Notes under the pieces: model-generated
The model's input: only the letters and a program-made list of their open reading frames with translations
The model's database searches: none
Told to the model about the DNA's origin: nothing
Part shown: positions 7,372-15,698 of the stretch, one piece after another
Layout: each line of letters begins with the position of its first letter
Numbering within the stretch: the stretch's first letter is position 1
Position numbers and translations under genes: made by a program
From: Homoserinibacter sp. GY 40078
GTDB taxonomy: Bacteria; Actinomycetota; Actinomycetes; Actinomycetales; Microbacteriaceae
DNA length: 64,000 bases
NCBI RefSeq assembly: GCF_008017545.1
Contig: NZ_VRTZ01000001.1
Coordinates: 248,001-312,000, forward strand
Direction of reading: 5' to 3'

Positions 7372-8004
7372 ATGCGAGTGCACGTCGCCGACCATCCGCT
7401 CATCACCCACAAGCTCACGGTTCTGCGCGACGAGCGCACCCCGTCGCCGATCTTCCGGGCGCTCGCGGAGGAGCTCGTGACGCTGCTCGCGTACGAGGCC
7501 ACCCGCAATGTGCGCACCACCGAGGTGACCGTGCAGACGCCCGTCGCGGCCGCATCCGGACTCTCGATCGCCGAGCCCAAGCCGCTCGTGGTGCCGATCC
7601 TGCGGGCCGGGCTCGGGATGCTCGAGGGCATGGTGAAGCTCGTCCCGACCGCCGAGGTCGGCTTCCTCGGAATGGTGCGCGACGAGGAGACGCTGCAGCC
7701 GACGACCTACGCCGAGCGCCTGCCCGACGACCTCTCGAACCGGCAGTGCTTCATCCTCGACCCGATGCTCGCCACGGGCGGGTCACTCGGGGCGGCGATC
7801 GACTTCCTCTTCGCCCGCGGAGCCGTCGATGTGACGGCCGTGTGCCTGATCGCGGCGCCCGAGGGGATCGAGGCCGTGCGGAAGGCCACCGAGGGGCGCG
7901 AGGTGACGATCGTGGTCGGTGCGCTCGACGAGAAGCTCAACGAGCACGGCTACATCGTGCCCGGCCTCGGCGACGCGGGCGATCGGCTGTACGGCCTCGT
8001 CTGA
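7372..8004 (+). CDS. upp: uracil phosphoribosyltransferase
   Basis: This 210-residue pyrimidine-salvage enzyme converts uracil and PRPP to UMP. The PRPP-binding loop is present in [17 protein letters not shown], with the uracil-binding region near the C-terminus ([17 protein letters not shown]). The N-terminus [18 protein letters not shown] is typical of Upp. The length equals the family norm (about 208). The adjacent divergent tadA is a common actinobacterial arrangement. Confidence 0.95.
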   Translation: MRVHVADHPLITHKLTVLRDERTPSPIFRALAEELVTLLAYEATRNVRTTEVTVQTPVAAASGLSIAEPKPLVVPILRAGLGMLEGMVKLVPTAEVGFLGMVRDEETLQPTTYAERLPDDLSNRQCFILDPMLATGGSLGAAIDFLFARGAVDVTAVCLIAAPEGIEAVRKATEGREVTIVVGALDEKLNEHGYIVPGLGDAGDRLYGLV

Positions 8005-8049
8005 GCGGGTCGCCCACCTTTCGTTGTGTTACGTCGCCGCGTCGTCCGA

Positions 8050-8078
8050 TTGACACGCGGCGTAACACTGCTTCAAAC
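8050..8078 (+). promoter_or_regulatory. sigma-70-type promoter of the short upstream ORF
   Basis: A consensus -35 TTGACA (8050-8055), a 17-base spacer and a weak -10 TCAAAC (8073-8078) end 8 bases before the ATG at 8087. A start site at or beside that ATG would make the message leaderless for the small ORF. The -35 lies inside an imperfect inverted repeat (GTTACGtcgCCGCGT ... ACGCGGCGTAAC, 8029-8065) that could be an operator. Confidence 0.5.
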
Positions 8079-8086
8079 TTGCACGC

Positions 8087-8188
8087 ATGACCGTTCACGT
8101 GCGCCCCACGACCTCCTTCGAGGCCTTCGGGAACGCCGACATGATGATGTCGGCGCGTGCGGTCATGTGTTGTCGAATGTGCGCGTAA
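8087..8188 (+). CDS. short Cys-rich upstream ORF, possible leader peptide
   Basis: This 33-codon ORF begins MTVHVRPTTSFEAFG and ends AVMCCRMCA, with three Cys in its last six residues, then TAA. A good promoter places transcription start at its ATG. It ends 133 bases before the winged-helix regulator. Cys codons clustered at the end recall cysteine-responsive attenuator uORFs described in mycobacteria. TCCTTC inside it (8114-8119) is complementary to the regulator's GAAGGA SD (8307-8312). It may also be a real small protein, or chance. The evidence is position and composition only. Confidence 0.4.
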   Translation: MTVHVRPTTSFEAFGNADMMMSARAVMCCRMCA

Positions 8189-8321
8189 GGCCGCCTCACA
8201 GCCCGAGTTGACCCACATGGTGAACTCCCCGACGCCCGGTTCCGATCCGGACGACGCCTCCCGCCACGACACTTCCCGGCCCGCCGCCGATGCGGCCGCC
8301 ACCTCTGAAGGATTCGACGAC

Positions 8322-9044
8322 ATGTCTCTCGCCACCCTTGACACCCTCCGCCCCCAGGCCCGCCCCTATCCCGCCCCTCGCGCGGTTCCGGCGCCCGCCG
8401 AGCCCGCTGAGCGCCCGCGCATCCGCGCCGTGCCGGAAGGCACCGAGGCGCGCGGCTTCGCCCTCTACGTGGGGGTCGACGAGCTGAAGGCCGCCGAGGC
8501 CGGCATCTCGCTGCCGCTTCTCGTGGAAGCCCTCAAGCGCACGGTCGCCGAGCTCGCGCCCGACGCCGAGACGTACGCCGCCGTGGCGCTCGCGCCGCAG
8601 GGTGCGGGCGGGCGCGACGTCGAGGTCGTGCGTCTCGCGCTGCAGGATCCCGCCGCGCTCGCCAAGCACCGCCAGGCCGCGCCGCCCGTCGAGGCGCCGG
8701 AGCCCAAGGGCGGTGTCGTGATCGACATCTCGCGCAAGCGCGTGCAGCTCGACGGCGAGACGGCGCCGCTGACCTACAAGGAGTTCGAGCTGCTGCAGTT
8801 CCTCGTGCTCCGCGAGGGCCGGACGATCGAGCGGGCCGAGATCATCGCGACGCTGTGGGCGGATGCGGGCGACGAGGAGGCGCCGAACGAGCGCACGATC
8901 GACGTGCACGTGCGGCGCCTGCGCTCGAAGCTCGGCGCCTACGAGGACATCGTGCGCACGGTGCGCGGATCCGGATACCGGTTCGATCGGCACGCCGACG
9001 TCACCATCCGCTGGGCCTCGACGCCCTCCCCCGACGTCTTCTGA
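8322..9044 (+). CDS. winged-helix (OmpR/PhoB-type) transcriptional regulator without receiver domain
   Basis: This 240-residue protein has a C-terminal OmpR-type effector domain (about residues 140-230): VVIDISRKRVQLDGETAPLT, then YKEFELLQFLVLREGRTIER, then DVHVRRLRSKLGAYE and TVRGSGYRF. The first 130 residues lack the phospho-acceptor receiver fold; instead there is a Pro-rich leader and a short alpha/beta segment. It is therefore an orphan winged-helix regulator not run by a classic histidine kinase. ATG at 8322 has GAAGGA 9 bases upstream; an in-frame ATG at 8218 would add 35 Pro/Ser/Asp-rich residues. Confidence 0.88.
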   Translation: MSLATLDTLRPQARPYPAPRAVPAPAEPAERPRIRAVPEGTEARGFALYVGVDELKAAEAGISLPLLVEALKRTVAELAPDAETYAAVALAPQGAGGRDVEVVRLALQDPAALAKHRQAAPPVEAPEPKGGVVIDISRKRVQLDGETAPLTYKEFELLQFLVLREGRTIERAEIIATLWADAGDEEAPNERTIDVHVRRLRSKLGAYEDIVRTVRGSGYRFDRHADVTIRWASTPSPDVF

Positions 9045-9092
9045 TCCACGGCTCTCCGTTTCCCGAGCTCTCGCTTCCGCGAGCTCTCGGCT

Positions 9093-9158
9093 CCGTGAGA
9101 GTACGCACTTCTGCGTACCTTCAGCCGTGAGAGCACGCAGAAGTGCGTACTCTCACGG
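9093..9158. repeat. 24-bp perfect inverted repeat in convergent intergenic region
   Basis: The arms 9093-9116 and 9135-9158 are exact reverse complements (CCGTGAGAGTACGCA... against ...TGCGTACTCTCACGG) with an 18-base loop. The loop's end plus the right arm (9124-9158) can form a second hairpin with a GAAG loop, so about three copies of CCGTGAGAGyACGCA are packed in 66 bases. It lies between converging stops, so it may serve as a terminator for both genes, or be a copy of a dispersed palindromic element. Confidence 0.75.
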
Positions 9159-9195
9159 AACCGAGACCGCCGCGGAGGCGAGCGCCGCGGCGCGG

Positions 9196-9957
9196 TCAGT
9201 CGCGCAGACGCACCGAGAGGCAGGTCACGCAGCCCTCGAGCTTCTCGAACTCCGAGATGGGGACGGTGACGACCTCGAGCCCGCGCGCGGCGAGCAGCTC
9301 GGCCGTGCGAGGCGCATCCGCCGACATCAGCACCGAGTTCTCGTCGAGCACGACGACCGCGGTACCGTGCTCCTCGGGAACCGCCAGGAACTCGGGGTAG
9401 ACCGTCGGGTCGTCGACGAGTGGCTCGTAGCCGATGACCGTGCCGTCGGGCAGCGCGGTGACGCCGGACTTCAGGTGCAGCACCCGCGACACGGGCACCG
9501 TCACGACCCGGAACCCGAGCGGCGCGACGAACTGAGAAAGCTGCCGGATGCCCTCCGCGTTCGTCCGTCCACCGCGGCCGACATAGACCGTCGATCCGAC
9601 CTTCAGCACATCGCCACCATCGAGCGTGCCGGGCAGTTCGATCCGCCGGATGTCGTAACCGAGCCGCTCGATCACAGGCTCCACGGTGGCGACCTCGCCG
9701 CGACGGCTGTCGGTGCCGGGCGAGGTGAGCACGGCAAGATGCCCGAACGACACGACGGCATCCTCGACGAAGACACCGTCGGCGTGCTCGTCGGCCGGCT
9801 CGACCTCTTCGACGTCCCACCCACGGGCCGCGAGCGCGGCTACGTAGCCGCTCCACTGCGCGAGCGCGAGATCCGGGTCGACGCTCTGGCGTTCGAGGTG
9901 AGTGAGCTCACCCTCTGCGAGGCGAGGTGATGGACGGCGGACGAGGACGCGAGGCAT
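9196..9957 (-). CDS. dimethylarginine dimethylaminohydrolase
   Basis: This 253-residue enzyme of the amidinotransferase superfamily hydrolyses N-omega-methylated arginine to citrulline and a methylamine. The catalytic residues can be placed: Asp60/Glu65 in DGVFVEDAVVS, His161 in RVLHLKSGV and nucleophile Cys246 in EGCVTCLSVRL. The substrate loop LPGTLDGGDVLKVG is typical. Length and motifs match bacterial DDAH rather than arginine deiminase (about 410 residues). It is transcribed alone; no arginine catabolism genes are nearby. Confidence 0.9.
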   Translation of the reverse strand: MPRVLVRRPSPRLAEGELTHLERQSVDPDLALAQWSGYVAALAARGWDVEEVEPADEHADGVFVEDAVVSFGHLAVLTSPGTDSRRGEVATVEPVIERLGYDIRRIELPGTLDGGDVLKVGSTVYVGRGGRTNAEGIRQLSQFVAPLGFRVVTVPVSRVLHLKSGVTALPDGTVIGYEPLVDDPTVYPEFLAVPEEHGTAVVVLDENSVLMSADAPRTAELLAARGLEVVTVPISEFEKLEGCVTCLSVRLRD

Positions 9958-10391
9958 GCCCTCGAGTCTGGCATCCGCGAGCTCATCGTGCAGTGCGCGC
10001 TCGACGGCTGCGACACGCCCGGGCTGCTGCCCGCCTCTCGGACTCGGGCGGTCGCCTCGATCCGATCGCCCAGCCGAATTCGGCTCCAGAATTCACCCGG
10101 GTGGGCCGAACCATACGCGCGAACGGGCCGTTCACCCCGCTCCGAGACTCCCCCGGGTGAACTCGCAGAAAAAATAACGAAGAGATAACTAGACAGCGTT
10201 ACCTTCCCGTTATACATTTCAAGTGCTTGATCCGTTTGCTGTGGCGGATGAAGCGGAATGTGATTGCAGGACACTCTTGGTGCAAGGGAGAGGGTCGGCC
10301 GCTCGCCTCTGCGGCCGGCCCTCAATCACGTTCGGCGTGGGCCCATCTGACGGCCCCGCCCAGGTCAGAGCCAGTCCGTAGAGTGAGAACC
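9958..10391. other. 434-base intergenic region
   Basis: No convincing gene is seen. The region holds CACCCGGG/CCCGGGTG inverted copies (about 10093 and 10151) and an unusually AT-rich stretch around 10165-10235, including TTATACAT. The AT-rich stretch is likely the promoter area for the MarR-photolyase pair and perhaps the region where DNA opens. Confidence 0.4.
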
Positions 10392-10841
10392 GTGAGCGAA
10401 CGCTCGGATGCGATCGACGCGTGGGAATCCCTGTACCGCGCGCAGGTGAACGTGCTGCGCCGACTCCGGGCCGAGTTCCCCGATGACGAGGTCTCGTTCA
10501 CCGAGTACGACGTGCTCTTCAACCTCTACCGGCAGCCGGAACGGGCCCTGCGCATCCGCGATCTCAACGCCCACCTGCTGCTCACCCAGCCGTCGGTGAG
10601 CCGCCTGCTCGACCGCCTCGCCGCCCGCGGGCTCGTCACGAAGCGCCGTGACCCCAGCGACGCCCGCGGCACGATCGTCGAACTCAGCGAGCGCGGTGCC
10701 GAGGTCTTCCGCCGCGTCGGCGCACAGCACGGGCGCTCGATCATCGAGCGGATGGCACCCCTCAGCCGTGACGAGCAACGACAGCTCATCGAGCTCACCA
10801 CGAAGCTCCGCGACGGGGCTCCAGGAGAGGCGCGTGGCTGA
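10392..10841 (+). CDS. MarR-family transcriptional regulator
   Basis: This 149-residue winged-helix regulator has the fold visible in order: FTEYDVLFNLYRQPERALRI, recognition helix LLLTQPSVSRLLDRLAARG, wing VTKRRDPSDARGTIVELSERG, and C-terminal dimer helix. GTG at 10392 was chosen, giving a normal MarR length; the open frame upstream lacks a ribosome site. It overlaps the photolyase gene by 8 bases, so the two are co-transcribed. A link to light or oxidative damage is possible but inferred only from the neighbour. Confidence 0.88.
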   Translation: MSERSDAIDAWESLYRAQVNVLRRLRAEFPDDEVSFTEYDVLFNLYRQPERALRIRDLNAHLLLTQPSVSRLLDRLAARGLVTKRRDPSDARGTIVELSERGAEVFRRVGAQHGRSIIERMAPLSRDEQRQLIELTTKLRDGAPGEARG

Positions 10842-12180
10842 GAAGCCGACGCTCGTCTGGTTCCGCGACGACCTGCGCGTCGCCGACCACCCCGCGCTCG
10901 ATGCGGCCGTCTCCCGCGGACGCCCCGTCGTCGCGCTGTACGTGCTCGACGAGACGGGCGACGGCATCCGCGCTCCGGGCGCCGCGGCGCGATGGTGGCT
11001 GCACCACTCGCTCGTCGCTCACCGCGACGCTCTCGCGGCGCTCGGGATCCCGCTCGTCCTCCGGCGCGGAGAGGCGCGGCGCGTCGTGCCGGAGGTGGTC
11101 GCCGAGACGGGAGCCGGTGCCGTCACCTGGAACCGCCGGTACTCTCCCGCACGCCGGATCGACGCGGACCTCAAGCGCACGCTCCGCGAATCCGGCCTCG
11201 AGGTGCACTCCTTCCCGGGCGACGTGCTTGCCGAGCCGCAGGACGTGCGCACCGGCTCCGGCACGCCGTACAAGGTGTTCACGCCGTTCTGGAACGGGCT
11301 GCGGGGTCACGAGGTGCGGCCCGCGATCGGGATTCCGGACGCCGTCGCCGCCCGCGCGAACACCCCCGATAGCGATGATCTCGACGACTGGGGGCTCCTG
11401 CCGACGCATCCCGACTGGGCGGGCGGGCTGCGTCGCGTCTGGACCCCGGGCGAGGAGGCGGCCCGCGCCCGTCTCGACGAGTTCGCCGCCGAGGTGCTCG
11501 ACGACTACGGCGACCGCGACCTCCCCGCCGTCGACGCGACCTCGCGGCTCAGCCCCCGACTGCGCTGGGGCGAGGTGTCGCCCGTGCAGGTGTGGCATCG
11601 CATCCGCGGCGCCCGAAGCGACCATGCCGACGGCTTCCTGCGCGAGCTCGGATGGCGCGAATTCTTCCGCCACACGCTCTTCCATCAGCCCGAGCTCGCC
11701 GCCCGCAACCTCCGCCCCGCGTTCGACGCCTTCCCGTGGGAGGCGCCCGACGAGGCCGAACTCGACGCCTGGCGCCGCGGACGCACCGGCATCCCGCTCG
11801 TCGATGCGGGGATGCGAGAACTGTGGGACACCGGCGTCATGCACAACCGGGTGCGGATGAGCGCCGCGAGCTTCCTCGTGAAGAACCTGCTGATCGACTG
11901 GCGCGTCGGCGAGCAGTGGTTCTGGGACACCCTCGTCGACGCCGACGAGGCCTCGAACCCCGGGAACTGGCAGTGGGTCGCGGGGAGCGGCCAGGACGCC
12001 GCACCCTACTTCCGCATCTTCAATCCCGAGCGGCAGGCGGCGAGGTTCGACCCCGACGGCGCGTATCTCGCGCGGTGGATCCCGGAGCTCGGCACGGACG
12101 CCTACCCGGATCCGATCGTCGACCTCGGCGAGACACGGGCGCGGGCCCTCGCGGCCTACGAGACGATCTCGCGCCGCTGA
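10834..12180 (+). CDS. phr: deoxyribodipyrimidine photo-lyase
   Basis: This 448-residue class I cryptochrome/photolyase probably repairs UV cyclobutane dimers using light. The N-terminal alpha/beta antenna domain starts PTLVWFRDDLRVADHPALD. The C-terminal FAD domain has ELGWREFFRHTLFHQP, GTPYKVFTPFWNG earlier, MHNRVRMSAASFLVKNLL, and the hallmark NWQWVAGSGQDAAPYFRIFN that cradles FAD and the flipped dimer. The GTG start at 10834 follows AGGAGAGG. It is co-transcribed with the MarR gene by overlap and converges on the psuK gene. Confidence 0.95.
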   Translation: MAEKPTLVWFRDDLRVADHPALDAAVSRGRPVVALYVLDETGDGIRAPGAAARWWLHHSLVAHRDALAALGIPLVLRRGEARRVVPEVVAETGAGAVTWNRRYSPARRIDADLKRTLRESGLEVHSFPGDVLAEPQDVRTGSGTPYKVFTPFWNGLRGHEVRPAIGIPDAVAARANTPDSDDLDDWGLLPTHPDWAGGLRRVWTPGEEAARARLDEFAAEVLDDYGDRDLPAVDATSRLSPRLRWGEVSPVQVWHRIRGARSDHADGFLRELGWREFFRHTLFHQPELAARNLRPAFDAFPWEAPDEAELDAWRRGRTGIPLVDAGMRELWDTGVMHNRVRMSAASFLVKNLLIDWRVGEQWFWDTLVDADEASNPGNWQWVAGSGQDAAPYFRIFNPERQAARFDPDGAYLARWIPELGTDAYPDPIVDLGETRARALAAYETISRR

Positions 12181-12196
12181 CCACTCGGCACAACGC

Positions 12197-13084
12197 TCAG
12201 ATGGGCGGGCGCCCGCCGATCACCATGACCGCGCGTGCCGCGACCTGCACGCCCGCTTCGGCCGCCTCGACGGCGGTCGCGCCCCGCACCCACGCGTCGA
12301 GGAACCCCGCCGTGAAGGCGTCGCCCGCACCCGTCGGGTCGACCATCCGCGCGACCGGCGCGGGCACCCGAACCGGTGCGCCGCCGTCTGCCGCGACCAT
12401 CACGCCCTCCGACCCGAGAGTCATCGCCACCACCGGATGCCTCGTCGCGAGCGCCCGCGCCGCGGCCTCCGGTTCGTGCTCGCCCGAGAGCAGCCGCGCC
12501 TCCGCGAGGTTCGGGAAGAGCAACGTGGCGCCCGCCACCGCGTCGAGGAAGGAATCCACCCCGAAGTCGGAGAGGTACCCGGTCGAGGCCGGATTGACCG
12601 ACACCTGCACGCCCGCGGCGGCGGCTGTCGCGAACAGTTCGCGCGTCGTGTCGGCCCCGAAGCCATCCAGGATCGAGTAGCCGCTCACGTGCAGCACCGC
12701 CGTGTCGTCGAGCAGAGCCGCCGGGATGGCGTCGAGTCGCAACGCGGCGTTCGCCCCACGCTCGGTGAGCATCGACCGCACCTCCCCGTCGACCACGATG
12801 ATGATCGTGCCGGTCGGGATGCCATCCTCCACCTGCAGGTGCGGCTCGACCCCGGCCTCGCGGAAGATGCGCTCGTGGATCGCGGCGTCGTGCGCGCCGA
12901 CGGCTCCGACGAAGGCGACATCGGCCCCCAGCGAGCCGAGCCACGCCGCCGAGTTCGCCGCGGAGCCACCGGGCCGCGGCCGGATGCTGGCGGGCGTGTC
13001 GGTGTCGGGGCGCACCGGGATCCGCGGCACGGCGACGATGTCGTTGATGACGTCGCCGACCAGGACGATCCGCCGGGACGTCAT
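12197..13084 (-). CDS. psuK: PfkB-family carbohydrate kinase, probable pseudouridine kinase
   Basis: This 295-residue ribokinase-fold enzyme has the N-terminal PfkB signature region RPGGSAANSAAWLGSLGA and the C-terminal catalytic/ATP signature DPTGAGDAFTAGF with the base Asp. PfkB kinases have many substrates. The overlap of its ATG with the stop of psuG (ATGA at 13081-13084) makes pseudouridine the likely one, giving pseudouridine 5'-phosphate for PsuG to cleave. It is the last gene of the minus-strand chain plsC-AGPS-psuG-psuK. Confidence 0.85.
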   Translation of the reverse strand: MTSRRIVLVGDVINDIVAVPRIPVRPDTDTPASIRPRPGGSAANSAAWLGSLGADVAFVGAVGAHDAAIHERIFREAGVEPHLQVEDGIPTGTIIIVVDGEVRSMLTERGANAALRLDAIPAALLDDTAVLHVSGYSILDGFGADTTRELFATAAAAGVQVSVNPASTGYLSDFGVDSFLDAVAGATLLFPNLAEARLLSGEHEPEAAARALATRHPVVAMTLGSEGVMVAADGGAPVRVPAPVARMVDPTGAGDAFTAGFLDAWVRGATAVEAAEAGVQVAARAVMVIGGRPPI

Positions 13085-13995
13085 CGCGACGAGATGCGCG
13101 ACCAGGCTGTCGCGACCTCGGCCGCGACTCGCACGTTGTTGCGGGCGAGGTCGAGGTTCACCTCGAGGCTGCGCCCGCCCGACGCGTCGACGATGTAGCC
13201 CAGCAGGAACGGGGTCACCGCTTTGCCGCGCACCCCCGCCGCATCCGCCGCTGCGAACGCGGACTCGAGCACGCGGTCATGCTCGGCCGGATCCCACTGC
13301 TGCTCGGCGGGGACCGGATTCGCGAGCACGATCCCGGTGCGCGAGCCGAGCGCATCGCGCGCGGCCATCACCGCGGCCACCTCATCGGCGGTGTCGACCT
13401 TCCAGTCGAGCTCGTATCCGGATTCCCGCAGCCAGAACGCGGGGAACGCGCTCGTGCCGTATCCGATGACCGGCACGGAGAGGGTCTCGAGGCGCTCGAG
13501 CGTCGCGGCGATGTCGAGCACGCTCTTGACCCCGGCGCTGACGACCGTGATCGGGGTCTCGGCGAGGATCGGCAGATCGGCCGACTCGTCGAACGTCTCG
13601 GACGCCCCGCGATGCACCCCGCCGAGCCCGCCGGTGGCGAACACGCGCACCCCGGCGAGCGACGCGAGGTGCGCCGTCGCGGCGACGGTCGTCGCGCCCG
13701 ATCGGCCGAGTGCGGCGAGGATCGGCAGGTCGCGCACGGATGCCTTGGCGAGATCCTCCTCGGCGATGCGGCGCACCCCCTCGGCATCCAGGCCGACATG
13801 CGGCACGCCGTCGAGCACCGCCACCGTCGCGGGAGTCACTCCACGCTCGCGCAGGATCTCCTCGAACTCGATCGCCGCCTCATGGTTGCGCGGGCGCGGA
13901 AGGCCGTGGCTGATGATCGTGGACTCGAGCGCCACCACGGGGCGCTGCTCCTCGAGCGCTGCGGCGACCTCGGGAGCGACGTGCAGTTCGCTCAT
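13081..13995 (-). CDS. psuG: pseudouridine-5'-phosphate glycosidase
   Basis: This 304-residue enzyme cleaves the C-C glycosidic bond of pseudouridine 5'-phosphate to uracil and ribose 5-phosphate. The conserved N-terminal motif VALESTIISHGLPRPRN, the metal/phosphate loop VFATGGLGGVHRGA, and VVSAGVKSVLDIAATLE with the catalytic Lys region are present, as is the C-terminal TPFLLGYI. ATG at 13995 overlaps the stop of the AGPS gene (ATGA). Uracil released here could be salvaged by the Upp encoded at 7372. Its coupling to lipid genes is unexpected. Confidence 0.93.
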   Translation of the reverse strand: MSELHVAPEVAAALEEQRPVVALESTIISHGLPRPRNHEAAIEFEEILRERGVTPATVAVLDGVPHVGLDAEGVRRIAEEDLAKASVRDLPILAALGRSGATTVAATAHLASLAGVRVFATGGLGGVHRGASETFDESADLPILAETPITVVSAGVKSVLDIAATLERLETLSVPVIGYGTSAFPAFWLRESGYELDWKVDTADEVAAVMAARDALGSRTGIVLANPVPAEQQWDPAEHDRVLESAFAAADAAGVRGKAVTPFLLGYIVDASGGRSLEVNLDLARNNVRVAAEVATAWSRISSR

Positions 13996-15698
13996 CCGTC
14001 GACGCGCACGCGGTCGACCGGAACCACCTTGCCGGGGTTGAAGTTCGCGCCCGGATCGACGGCCTGGAACAGTCCGCGCATCACCGCGACGCCCTCGGCC
14101 GAGATGTCCTGCTCGATCCACGGGGAGTGCTCGAGCCCCACGCCGTGGTGGTGCGAGATCGTGCCGCCGTTGTCGACGAACGCCTGCTGGATCGCCGACT
14201 TCACGACGTCGTACTCGCCGATCGGGTCGTCACCGAAGACGAACGCGAAGGTGAAGTAGAGGCACGCCCCCGAGTGATACGAGTGCGAGAGGTGGCACAT
14301 GATCCACCCCTTTGCGCCGATCTCGTCGTAGGCGCGGTTCGCGGCGGTGACGACACCGTCGTAGAGCCCCGCGAGCTTCGACCACGGCGCGGCCGTCTCC
14401 GACACGTCGCCCGCGGCACCCATGTCGAGCAGGAAGTCGCGCAGGTACGGGGTGTCGAACTTCTTCTGGTCGTAGAGCACGCCCGGCCCGGTGCCGACAC
14501 CCATGCCGCCGTGCGCCTTCACGATCGCGCCCACGAGCTTCTTCTGCCGCTTGACGTGGTCGGCGCCGCCCTCGAATCCGATGAACGAGAGGCAGATGTC
14601 CTCGAGGTTCCAGCCCTTGCGACGCATGAGCGTCGGCAGAACTCGCTCAGCGAGCAGCGCGTCGATGCCGTGGCGCTCCTTGCTCGTCGCCATCGAGAAG
14701 CCAGTCTCGCGCGAGTCGGAGACGCGCGTGATGATCGGGCTCGCATCCGACTCCGAGATCGCCTGCATGGCCGCGAGGCCCGCCGACCAGTTGGGGAAGA
14801 AGTAGGCCTGGATCTCGCGCACCTCGGCCACGCGGTGCACCTGGGCCGTGACCTCCGTGATGACGCCGAGGCGGCCCTCGGAGCCGACGATCATCTCGCG
14901 GACGCTCGGCCCGGTCGATGCCGACGGGATCGCCGGGATCACGAGCACACCGTCGCGGTCGTCGTGCGAGGGGCGCACCACGCGCAGGCCGCGGACGATC
15001 TGCGCGATGTCGCCGTACTTGTCCGACTGCATGCCGGAGGAGCGCGTCGCCGCCCAGCCGCCGATCGTCGAGTGGGTGAAGCTGTCGGGGAAGTGGCCGA
15101 TCGTCCAGCCCTCCGCGGCGAGCTGCTCCTCGAGATGCGGTCCGAGCGCGCCCGCCCCGATGCGCGCGAGACCCGACTCGACGTCGATGTCGAGCACGCG
15201 GTTCATGCGGCCCATATCGAGCGAGACCACGGTGCGGGTCTCGTCGGCGTGCGGCTCGAGGCTGCCCGCGATGTTGCTGCCCCCGCCGAACGGGATGAGC
15301 ACGGCATCCTCGGCGACGGCCGCGTCGACGACCTTCTGCACCTCCGCCTCGTCGGCAGGGTAGACGACCACGTCGACAGCACGCGCGATGAGGTTGGAGC
15401 GGATGCGCACGAGATCGCGCAGGCTCTTGCCGTAGGTGTGCACCACGCGATCCATGTCGTCGGTCGACACGTGGTCCTCGCCGACGATCCCGGCGAGCGC
15501 CGCCGTGAACTCGGCGCGCGCAGCGCTCGGTGCGAGGTTGAGCTCGTCAAAGACCGGCTGCTCGGCACGCGTCGCCGTGGAGAGGTCGAGGCCGACGGCG
15601 TTCAGCACGAACGGGGCGAACGCGGGCTTGTCCTCGTGGTGGAAGCCGACGCCCTCCACGCCCCATCCCCACCACTTCATGTGCTCGACAGCGGTCAC
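13992..15698 (-). CDS. alkyldihydroxyacetonephosphate synthase (AGPS) family FAD enzyme
   Basis: This 568-residue flavoenzyme would exchange the acyl chain of acyl-DHAP for a fatty alcohol, forming the ether bond of ether lipids. It follows AGPS closely: an opening KWWGWG, the FAD PCMH domain with IPFGGGSNIAGSLEPHADET (Gly138-Asn142), PDSFTHSTIGGWAATRSSGM, and a C-terminal domain with SGACLYFTFAF (Tyr481 at the position of the catalytic Tyr) and SHHHGVG (His516-518, the essential His cluster). These details separate it from GlcD-type lactate or glycolate oxidases. GTG at 15698 has AAGGAGAG and overlaps plsC by 4 bases. The N-terminal peroxisomal signal of animals is absent. Confidence 0.88.
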   Translation of the reverse strand: MTAVEHMKWWGWGVEGVGFHHEDKPAFAPFVLNAVGLDLSTATRAEQPVFDELNLAPSAARAEFTAALAGIVGEDHVSTDDMDRVVHTYGKSLRDLVRIRSNLIARAVDVVVYPADEAEVQKVVDAAVAEDAVLIPFGGGSNIAGSLEPHADETRTVVSLDMGRMNRVLDIDVESGLARIGAGALGPHLEEQLAAEGWTIGHFPDSFTHSTIGGWAATRSSGMQSDKYGDIAQIVRGLRVVRPSHDDRDGVLVIPAIPSASTGPSVREMIVGSEGRLGVITEVTAQVHRVAEVREIQAYFFPNWSAGLAAMQAISESDASPIITRVSDSRETGFSMATSKERHGIDALLAERVLPTLMRRKGWNLEDICLSFIGFEGGADHVKRQKKLVGAIVKAHGGMGVGTGPGVLYDQKKFDTPYLRDFLLDMGAAGDVSETAAPWSKLAGLYDGVVTAANRAYDEIGAKGWIMCHLSHSYHSGACLYFTFAFVFGDDPIGEYDVVKSAIQQAFVDNGGTISHHHGVGLEHSPWIEQDISAEGVAVMRGLFQAVDPGANFNPGKVVPVDRVRVDG

